From: Mikrocytos mackini
Lineage: Eukaryota; Endomyxa; Ascetosporea; Mikrocytida; Mikrocytiidae
Direction of reading: 5' to 3'
Assembly (NCBI GenBank): GCA_030180075.1
Contig: JASNJN010000278.1
Coordinates: 1-22,554 of the forward strand
Length of the DNA: 22,554 nucleotides
Both the position numbers and the translations under genes were made by a program. Under the pieces are notes generated by a model, which saw only the letters and a program-made list of their open reading frames with translations, had not been told where the DNA came from and searched no databases. Shown piece after piece: positions 8,568 through 15,285 of this stretch (position 1 is its first letter; each line of letters opens with the position of its first letter).

Positions 8568-11500
8568 TTACTTAGCTAGCATTTGTTTGTTGTCTTTCTT
8601 GTTAACCGGCGCTTTAATTGAGATGGTTTTTGACTTATTAAACGTTTTATAAATCCCAATTAACCTATCTGCCAATTCAAATAAGTTATTTCTCAAGCTA
8701 ACTACAATAAATTGCGCTGTTTTCGAAGTATTTTTTATAAAGTTGGCCACAATGCTCACATTCTTGAAATCCAGGGCTGCGTCGATTTCGTCCATGATAT
8801 ATAAAGGAGCGGGTTTGAAGTGGTGCAAAGCGAAGACTAGTGCCAACGAAGAAAGTGTCTTTTCCCCTCCACTTAGGTTCTGAATCGTCTTCCAAGACTT
8901 GTTGGGAGGTCTCACGCTGTAACTTATTCCCTCTGCAAATGGATCAAGATTATCGACCAGTTCTAATTCCGCATCACCGCCTAATGTAAGTATTCTATAG
9001 ATGCTTTTTGTTTTGGTGGCTATGGTATTGAAGCCCTGCATGAACTCGGTTAGCCTCTTTTTCAGCAATGCTTCTCTTTCTGTCTTGCATTCTTCATAGG
9101 CAACGAGAATTTCCTTGAGTTCGTTTGCCTTAGCATCCACATCGACTTTCCTTTTATAGTACTCGCGGATGTTGTCTTCATATCCCGATCCTTTGTGTTT
9201 TTTCAAGTTGTTTTCGAGAAGCTCCAAATCTTCTTCGTTGCTGAACTCTGCATAGTCTTTCTCAATAAATTCGCTGGCTTCTTTTTCAGTTACGTATGTC
9301 TTGACGAATGTCGATATTTCGGCAAGAATTCCGCCTAGTCTTTCTTTTTCCATTTTATTAGCTTCGATGTTCTTGTTTATATCAACCAACTTCCTTTTAG
9401 TATCGTCTATCATGTTGTATAAGTCTTTATCGTTCTGTCTTGTCTTCTCTATTTCTTTAGTCAATTTGCTGATTTCCTTCTCGTGTTTATCAATCTCTTC
9501 GTTTAGTTTTGCCATTATCTTCTCTATCTTCGCAGACTCTTCTGACAGATTGATTGCTTCGCTCTCTATTTCAGAAAGGCTCTTTTTTATCTCCTTTCCC
9601 CTCCCAATGATGGCGTCCTTTTCTTCGATTAGATTCTTTAATGACTTCTCAGTTTCGGTTTTGGTTTCTGGATAAATGCTTAAAAGTCCTTCCAGCTCAT
9701 TTATTCGGATTTGTTCTTTGTTCAGCCGCTCGCTTTCGTTGTTGAATTTTGCCTTTAACATGCAGTATGTTTTCCCATACGCGGCATTGAGACTTTCCTC
9801 AAGACTCTGCAATTCTCCGCGTTCTTTTTTGCTTTTATTTTCCAGTTCAGATTTTGATTGGGTTATTTGTTCCTTTTCCTTTCTTTTTTCGTTTAAATCC
9901 GACGTCATCTGTTTGTACTTTGTTTTTAAGTTTTTGATAGCCGATATGGTTTTGTTATATTGTCTGTCAATTTCTTCTATACTGTTATTAGCCTTGGAAG
10001 TTAGAGTTTGATTCTCAGAAAGTTTCTTGGCGACCTTTGTCAGCAATGACTGGGTTTCCGATATGTCGGCGTTTAGATTATCTATTTTGCTATTCACTGC
10101 TTCGCAATCTCCTTTTAGCCCAGCAAGTTTAACTTCGTTGTTTGGATCGTACGTATCTTGGTTTTTTCCATCCTTAATGTTTACGAAACCACGCTTCACA
10201 AACTTGTCACCACCGCCGCCCGTTATAGTTCCGGAAACATCCACGACTTCCCCTTTCAATGTGACGACTCTTCTTCTCCTCTGGTTATCATATGAGAGTC
10301 TAGTTGCTGTGTTGATGTTGTCGACCACTAAAGTGTCCTTGACTGCGAAGTAGGCAGCAGGCTTGTACTTGTCATCGGGTATATGGAGGCAATCAAAAAG
10401 TCGCATTGAATCAGCAGGTGTGTCGAAGGATTTGTTCATCCTGGTAAAGAAATGCTGTTGTTTGTCAAGCGCCAAAAATGTCGCGGATCCGATTCTGTTT
10501 TTCCTCAGGTAATCGATACAGTAAGCTGCGGTTTCGGTGGTATCTACTAAGTAGTATCCCCATGCGCCGCTCGCCGAACTTACAGCCACATCATATTTCT
10601 TGTCGATACTACATAGTTTCCCAAGTTTCCCGAAAATGCCCTTTCTATGTCTAGCAAGTTTTATAACAGAGTTTTCGATATTACTCCTGTTCTTTTGTGA
10701 ATTTAGCTGCGCACTGTATATCCTTATTTCTTCGTTTAATTTCTTCCTTTTCTCGTAAAGTGACTTAAGAACTGTCTGGTTGGTCCCCAGTTCGGCATTC
10801 TTCTCTCCCTGTAAAATAGATAGTTCCTTCGTCTCGGTCCCAACGGTTTTCAACACCCCCTTTTCGCTCTTCTGTTGTTCGCTGAGTTTGTTCTCTTTGC
10901 TTTCCATGGATCCGAGCTCTTGCTCAACGTGTTTAGTGTTCTCTTCTAGGAGTGATATGTTTTTGTTTATCCCAACCAACGAAGCTTCCAAATCTTTAAG
11001 TTTACTTAAGAAGGGAGAAAATTCCTTTTTCTTAGCTTCAAGTTTTTGTTGGATTTTTTCGGCTTTTGTTTTGACAAGCTCGTATTCCTTGTCTAACTTC
11101 ACTTCGATAGATTTAACTTCTTCTGTCATCTTACCTATGCTTTCTGAGATAGACTTAAACTCCTTGTTGTTGTCTTGATACTGCTCTTCCTTTTCTTTAA
11201 TGTCACCCTGTACGTCCTTTATCTGTTTGACCGCCGATTCGTACTTTTCCTTTTGATACTTTAACTTTTCTTGTATGGCCAAATCTCGCTTCTCAAGACT
11301 ATATAGTTTCTTGTTCAGATTGTCCTCTTCTTTCTTATGTGTTTTGTGAGACTCCGTGTAAGTCTTAATGTTATCTTTGGACACTTTAATGCTGTTTTCT
11401 AGGCCATTTATGACACCTTCTGACTGCTTGGCCTTTTCTTGAATTTTGACATATTGTTCTTTCACTCCCAGTCCTTCTTCCCCCAAACTCTTGTTGTCTT

Positions 11501-12260
11501 TGTCGATAAGGTTTTGTTTTATTTTTGAAATTCTGAATCTTAGGACTACAAGATCCATCGCTTCGTCCTTCTGGACCTCTAATGACTTTATGTCTTTCTC
11601 AACAAGCTTTAGTCTCCGTGTCTTCTCTCCTTTTTTGTCGTTTATTTTATCCAGCTTTTTCTCTATGTTGTTCAATGGTACCAAATATTGGCCTGTCCCA
11701 ATCACGTCCTCCAAATACTCCAGTAATCCAACTTCCGTTTCCCTTATAGCTTTAGGCTTCATCATAGAGATGGAGTCAATTTCTCCCTGGAGTATAATAA
11801 ACCTATTGTTCTTTATATCTAGGTTTTTTCCGAGAAGAAATGTATAGAGATCGTCAAATTTAACTGCCTTTTCGTTGATGAAGTATTTGGATATATTGTT
11901 GAAGTAAGCTTCCCTGGCTATTGTAAAAGTTACTTTGTCTTCAGGGGTGTCTTTGTTATATTCTAAGAAGTGTATAGTGACAGACGCAGAATTTATCTTA
12001 CCTACCGTTTCTGTCGAATTGAAAATCAGTTCGCTTAACTTGTTGAGTCGTATTTGTTTGGTCCTTTTCCCGAAAACAAATAGAAGTCCGTCAAGTATAT
12101 TAGATTTTCCTGACCCATTTGGCCCGACAATTGAATTGAAGTAGCCGTTAATGTTCTGAATTTCCACAGTACCTGCAAATGACTTGAAGTTTTTAAAAAC
12201 AATCTTCTCTATCTTTAGTATCTTATCATTGTCGCCCTTGGAGTTTTCTTCTGTTGTCAT
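8568..12260 (-). CDS. SMC4: Condensin core subunit SMC4
   Basis: An intron-free SMC protein of 1,230 residues, slightly short for SMC4 (usually about 1,280-1,450). In order: N-terminal ATPase half with Walker A GPNGSGKS at 46-53, followed by the SMC4-type FVFGKRTKQIRLNKLSELI; first coiled coil about 190-530; hinge about 538-690 with GYYLVDTTETA and the glycine-rich SGTITGGGG end; second coiled coil about 700-1,080; C-terminal half with signature LSGGEK at 1129-1134, Walker B LYIMDEIDAALD at 1153-1164, and D-loop/switch region. FKNVSIVANFIK...AQFIVVSLRNNLFELADRLIGIYKT is diagnostic of SMC4 rather than SMC1-3. With SMC2 and a kleisin it forms condensin, which compacts mitotic chromosomes by ATP-driven loop extrusion. 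No other Met precedes the ATPase core, so the start is fixed. It shares a 15-bp divergent spacer with the SAC phosphatase gene. Confidence 0.97.
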   Translation of the reverse strand: MTTEENSKGDNDKILKIEKIVFKNFKSFAGTVEIQNINGYFNSIVGPNGSGKSNILDGLLFVFGKRTKQIRLNKLSELIFNSTETVGKINSASVTIHFLEYNKDTPEDKVTFTIAREAYFNNISKYFINEKAVKFDDLYTFLLGKNLDIKNNRFIILQGEIDSISMMKPKAIRETEVGLLEYLEDVIGTGQYLVPLNNIEKKLDKINDKKGEKTRRLKLVEKDIKSLEVQKDEAMDLVVLRFRISKIKQNLIDKDNKSLGEEGLGVKEQYVKIQEKAKQSEGVINGLENSIKVSKDNIKTYTESHKTHKKEEDNLNKKLYSLEKRDLAIQEKLKYQKEKYESAVKQIKDVQGDIKEKEEQYQDNNKEFKSISESIGKMTEEVKSIEVKLDKEYELVKTKAEKIQQKLEAKKKEFSPFLSKLKDLEASLVGINKNISLLEENTKHVEQELGSMESKENKLSEQQKSEKGVLKTVGTETKELSILQGEKNAELGTNQTVLKSLYEKRKKLNEEIRIYSAQLNSQKNRSNIENSVIKLARHRKGIFGKLGKLCSIDKKYDVAVSSASGAWGYYLVDTTETAAYCIDYLRKNRIGSATFLALDKQQHFFTRMNKSFDTPADSMRLFDCLHIPDDKYKPAAYFAVKDTLVVDNINTATRLSYDNQRRRRVVTLKGEVVDVSGTITGGGGDKFVKRGFVNIKDGKNQDTYDPNNEVKLAGLKGDCEAVNSKIDNLNADISETQSLLTKVAKKLSENQTLTSKANNSIEEIDRQYNKTISAIKNLKTKYKQMTSDLNEKRKEKEQITQSKSELENKSKKERGELQSLEESLNAAYGKTYCMLKAKFNNESERLNKEQIRINELEGLLSIYPETKTETEKSLKNLIEEKDAIIGRGKEIKKSLSEIESEAINLSEESAKIEKIMAKLNEEIDKHEKEISKLTKEIEKTRQNDKDLYNMIDDTKRKLVDINKNIEANKMEKERLGGILAEISTFVKTYVTEKEASEFIEKDYAEFSNEEDLELLENNLKKHKGSGYEDNIREYYKRKVDVDAKANELKEILVAYEECKTEREALLKKRLTEFMQGFNTIATKTKSIYRILTLGGDAELELVDNLDPFAEGISYSVRPPNKSWKTIQNLSGGEKTLSSLALVFALHHFKPAPLYIMDEIDAALDFKNVSIVANFIKNTSKTAQFIVVSLRNNLFELADRLIGIYKTFNKSKTISIKAPVNKKDNKQMLAK

Positions 12261-12275
12261 ATTTTACTTTTTAAA
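12261..12275. promoter_or_regulatory. 15-bp divergent spacer between SMC4 and SAC phosphatase genes
   Basis: Only 15 bases, all A/T apart from one C/G pair, separate the two start codons. Both starts are supported by conserved sequence close to the N-terminus, so the spacing is real unless a short upstream intron exists. Core promoter elements for each gene must overlap the other gene's 5' coding sequence. No individual motif can be assigned. Confidence 0.6.
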
Positions 12276-14015
12276 ATGTTTACACTTTTTCAAAACGAGA
12301 ATTCCTTCATAATTGAAAAATCGTCAACGAAGAACGAGTATATTAAAATAGACAAGAAAATAGGACTAGTTAGCCGAGGAGAAGTCAAAATATGTTCTCA
12401 AGCCGATTTGAAAGGGTCGGAGAAAGTTACTGAGTTTTTTGGGATAATTGGCGTGGTGAATTTCAAACACAGCTATTTAATAATAGCAAAAAGAAAAGAC
12501 CTTCCTGTTGAGTTCACATTAGAAGGGAAGAGGTTCGAAATACACTCGTTAGAACAGCACATCGTCCCTCTTTTACCAAATACCATACAAAATAACAACA
12601 AGATAAGATTTCTTCCAGAGCTCAATATAAAACAGAGTGAACAAACATTGCTGGAAGAAGATGAACTTGAATGTACGCTCCTACATGTAATGTCACAAAC
12701 ATTTACTGATGGATACTACGCTTCCTATAACTATTCTCTTATGAATCTATTGAATAAAGAAAATAGCTCGCATAGACAAGTTTTAGTGGCGAACAAATTT
12801 CTCAAAGACAACATGGAAAGCGTATCCAGTACAACTATTACCGAAAACTTTTGTTTAAATGTAATATTTGGTGCTGTCTCCAAAATTGAGATAGCAAACA
12901 TTCTAGTGCTGATTATACAAAGAAGATTTACGCCATACTTTGGCCCAAGATATAGGAAAAGAGGATTGAGCAAAAAGCATAAAGGGTTCACTGCCAACTC
13001 GATAGAAGTTGAGATGATTGTAAGTTCCGAGACCAACACTTATTCTGTTGTTCTTCACAGAGGTTCTATCCCAATTTATTGGACGGAGAAGGTGGAAGAC
13101 GTTAAGAAGATGGCACATTCTGTCAGGATAGGAAATAACGCCGAACCTTATGAAGATACTGCAGCACATTACGATACATTGTTAGACGTCCACGGGTTAA
13201 CAAAGGACACGGAAATTTTCACTTTATCTCTCCTTAGATATGAAAAAGAAAACAGGTTTGGTCAACAGAGCAAAGATTATGGACTGGCTGAAAAGTACAA
13301 AGAAATCATAACCCATGTAGCAGGAAATTCCAAATTAAACATGCACTTTGAAAATATAAATATTTTATTCCCCTTCGACAGAGAACAAGAAACGAGCCGA
13401 CTGAAAGAACTTCTGTTACAGTCCGAGACTATGCGGGATATATTCTCGAACAAATTGTTTTACACTTCAAATACCCAGTCAAAAGACGGAATAAAAAGAA
13501 CCAAGAACATAGAAGAACAAAACGTGCTTCTCAGAGTTAACTGCATTGACTCCACTGATCGAACCAATTTAGCCGTTGGTTATTTTCTTTACAACTCAAT
13601 TTTAGAATTGTGTAAGGAAGAGCGCTTGTTCACAGAACTAAGGAAAGAATGCAGGTTTTTGAAAGAATTCAACGAACTGTTTTGCAAGAAAATGCTCGAA
13701 AGTGGGCATCTCTTAGCTTTTCAGTATGTCGGAAGTTTGGCGTTCTTTAGTGGAAGCTTCTGTTTTGATGATTGTTTGTGTGATATTGAAAAATGTTCCA
13801 ATTCAAAAATTGTGAAGAATTTCATAAAAAATACCGATGGAATGAAAAAGATATTTGCTAGAAGAAGCATAAGTGACAGATTCAATGATAATTTCAAACA
13901 ACATGGATACAACTTATACTTTGGGTTTTTTAACTACCAAAAAAGAGAGTGCAAGGATATAACAAAGCTTTGTTCTTATGAAGAATACGATGATTCTGAA
14001 AATGCATCTAAATAA
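12276..14015 (+). CDS. SAC-domain phosphoinositide phosphatase
   Basis: A 579-residue protein with a single SAC domain. The N-terminal part contains the segment FFGIIGVVNFKHSYLIIAKR, typical of the SAC N-lobe. The middle has the conserved YRKRG...ANSIEVEMIV block and HRGSIPIYWTE, followed by LLRVNCIDSTDRTN holding the CX5R(T) catalytic loop with Cys423 and Arg429. The usual second cysteine and leucine of the family loop (NCxDCLDRTN) are Ser and Thr here; the catalytic Cys and Arg remain. After it comes GHLLAFQYVGS, the family's G-D/H-x-L-x-x-Q-Y-x-G-S motif. No C-terminal transmembrane segment is evident, so it is more like Fig4 or a soluble SAC protein than membrane-anchored Sac1; I do not assign a subtype. 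The role would be dephosphorylating phosphoinositides on internal membranes. Its 3' end overlaps the convergent kleisin gene by 8 bp. Confidence 0.9.
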   Translation: MFTLFQNENSFIIEKSSTKNEYIKIDKKIGLVSRGEVKICSQADLKGSEKVTEFFGIIGVVNFKHSYLIIAKRKDLPVEFTLEGKRFEIHSLEQHIVPLLPNTIQNNNKIRFLPELNIKQSEQTLLEEDELECTLLHVMSQTFTDGYYASYNYSLMNLLNKENSSHRQVLVANKFLKDNMESVSSTTITENFCLNVIFGAVSKIEIANILVLIIQRRFTPYFGPRYRKRGLSKKHKGFTANSIEVEMIVSSETNTYSVVLHRGSIPIYWTEKVEDVKKMAHSVRIGNNAEPYEDTAAHYDTLLDVHGLTKDTEIFTLSLLRYEKENRFGQQSKDYGLAEKYKEIITHVAGNSKLNMHFENINILFPFDREQETSRLKELLLQSETMRDIFSNKLFYTSNTQSKDGIKRTKNIEEQNVLLRVNCIDSTDRTNLAVGYFLYNSILELCKEERLFTELRKECRFLKEFNELFCKKMLESGHLLAFQYVGSLAFFSGSFCFDDCLCDIEKCSNSKIVKNFIKNTDGMKKIFARRSISDRFNDNFKQHGYNLYFGFFNYQKRECKDITKLCSYEEYDDSENASK

Positions 14016-14289
14016 TATTTAATTCGATCACAATTTCGTCTCTGTCCATATAACAATCTACTTTCCCTTCGTGTTGCAAATTTAGCAGGGTCCAGAAGTG
14101 TTGACATACTTCCGGCTTCGAAAGTTTTCCGTATACCACACTTAATAGATCATGGAATCCTATTTTGGATTCGTTTTGAAGTATCTCGTGTTGAAACTTA
14201 AGAAGATTGTAAAGCTGGGCGTTCTCGTCTTCTCTATGACTTGTTTTTTTGATTGGAGACTCGTCCATGGTATTTGTGAGCGTGTTCAT
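14008..14289 (-). CDS. Kleisin C-terminal winged-helix segment (same gene as the following N-terminal part)
   Basis: A 93-residue frame whose last 50 residues (IGFHDLLSVVYGKLSKPEV, then HFWTLLNLQHEGKVDCYM and DEIVIEL) resemble the C-terminal winged helix of kleisins, which binds the head of an SMC protein: a helix with F-x-x-L, a second helix with F-x-x-LL-x-L, and a short beta-hairpin. It is in the same reading frame as the 289-residue frame directly upstream, with a single TAA and 12 sense codons between the end of one and the ATG of the other. So I read the two as parts of one gene of about 385-395 codons. It could alternatively be a separate tiny gene, but that would leave a kleisin C-terminus with no N-terminus. 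The stop codon TAG overlaps the end of the SAC gene. Confidence 0.55.
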   Translation of the reverse strand: MNTLTNTMDESPIKKTSHREDENAQLYNLLKFQHEILQNESKIGFHDLLSVVYGKLSKPEVCQHFWTLLNLQHEGKVDCYMDRDEIVIELNII

Positions 14290-14314
14290 TTTGGAGGAAT
14301 CGGGTTCAGTATGC

Positions 14315-14341
14315 CTGTATTCAGTTTAGTTGGTGTTTAAC
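14315..14341 (-). other. In-frame TAA (14326-14328) within a possible 27-nt intron
   Basis: Read on the minus strand, 14341 down to 14315 begins GTTAAA, contains ACTAAAC (branch-point-like, and including the TAA stop), and ends ACAG. Removing these 27 bases keeps the reading frame and rebuilds a valine codon across the junction. That would fuse the N-terminal and C-terminal kleisin frames. The 5' site is not the strong GTAAGT form, so a nonsense mutation, sequencing error or stop readthrough remain possible. Confidence 0.4.
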
Positions 14342-15195
14342 ACCGAGATGGACTTAACATCGCTCTTTCTGATTATTTCATGCTCGTCGAAATCGTTAAC
14401 TTCAAACTGCAACTCCTGGGAATAGTTTTCAGGTGTTTCATCATTTTGCACGAAATTCTTTATTTCTGCCAAACAGCTACTCAATGATTTAATGAAAGAT
14501 AACTCACCTAGCTCCGTTTTGTAAACACTATTGACAATTGGCCTTCTCAATTTCGATCCAGAAAAGTTTTTGATTGAGTTCTCTATTATGGATGATCGGA
14601 TGAGTGGCGAGTTGTCGATTTTGGAAAAGCTCCGACTTCTATTACTGTTCGAAATCGACACGTTCTTCACATCTAGCGATTCGTGAAGTAAGGTTTCGTT
14701 GCCAAGGCTCATGTTATTTTCAAAACTGATTCTGGATATGAAGTCCTCGTTCTCCGCGATGAGTCTCTCATTCATTGCAGATGTATTCAGGCTCAACTTA
14801 TCATTGAAAAGATTTTCTGCCATTGAAGTCATGCTATTTTGCCCGGTCTCCATAAAAGAAATATCGAATAAATTGTCTTCGTGAAGCAATCCACTTTGTT
14901 TTTTGCTTACTCTTTCTTGAATGTCTTTAATGGCCTTCTTTCTGTGCCTTGTTTTCTTAGCAATGCTTGAAGAAAGCGATAGTGTTAGGTCTTGATTTAA
15001 ACTAGTTATCAGCAGGCTTATATTAGATGCATCTGTAATTAGGTGGTTTATAAATACTTTGATATAGTCGATAAAATGTTTGCTGTAGTATGCGACCGTT
15101 GCTATGTCGTTTTTGTTCGTCTTGATGAATGAAATGGCTTGTTCGAAGTCATATTTGCTTAGTAAGGCTTTAGTTGGTTTCTTCAGAATTTTCAT
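14326..15195 (-). CDS. Kleisin N-terminal part, best guess condensin CAP-H/Brn1
   Basis: A 289-residue frame starting at ATG 15195. Residues about 20-75 (AISFIKTNKNDIATVAYYSKHF, then DYIKVFINHLITDASNISLLITSLN) look like a kleisin N-terminal helical domain that binds the SMC coiled-coil neck. Next comes a basic segment KKTRHRKKAIKDIQERV and then ENLF repeats (DNLFDISFMETG, AENLFNDKLSLN), reminiscent of the CAP-H region in which a lysine-rich stretch leads to DPLF and FDE-type motifs. The rest is Ser/Asn-rich and probably disordered, as is usual for kleisin linkers. The presence of SMC4 just 2 kb away makes condensin kleisin attractive. Alternatives are Rad21/Scc1 or Rec8. The gene diverges from the Crinkler-like gene with 90 bp between starts and ends at an in-frame TAA before the C-terminal domain. 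Confidence 0.5.
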   Translation of the reverse strand: MKILKKPTKALLSKYDFEQAISFIKTNKNDIATVAYYSKHFIDYIKVFINHLITDASNISLLITSLNQDLTLSLSSSIAKKTRHRKKAIKDIQERVSKKQSGLLHEDNLFDISFMETGQNSMTSMAENLFNDKLSLNTSAMNERLIAENEDFISRISFENNMSLGNETLLHESLDVKNVSISNSNRSRSFSKIDNSPLIRSSIIENSIKNFSGSKLRRPIVNSVYKTELGELSFIKSLSSCLAEIKNFVQNDETPENYSQELQFEVNDFDEHEIIRKSDVKSISVLNTN

Positions 15196-15285
15196 GTTTT
15201 TTGAGTCCGTTCATTGCCTGTGATTTGTGTATTATTTGTGTATCCAAAATATAAACTTTTTGGAATTTTATTTTTAACAAAAACG
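15196..15285. promoter_or_regulatory. 90-bp divergent promoter between kleisin and Crinkler-like genes
   Basis: The two ATGs point away from each other across 90 AT-rich bases. The frame of the plus-strand gene stays open upstream to about 15214 but without an ATG, so that extension is not needed. No specific factor site can be named. Confidence 0.45.

Noticed and set aside
9301-12144. Several long plus-strand open frames opposite SMC4
   Set aside because: They are low-complexity Ser/Phe/Leu-rich shadows of the Lys/Glu-rich coiled-coil codons on the minus strand.
15214-15285. Upstream extension of the Crinkler-like protein from a TTG
   Set aside because: A good ATG is at 15286, and the extra 24 residues show no signal peptide or conserved motif that would require it.
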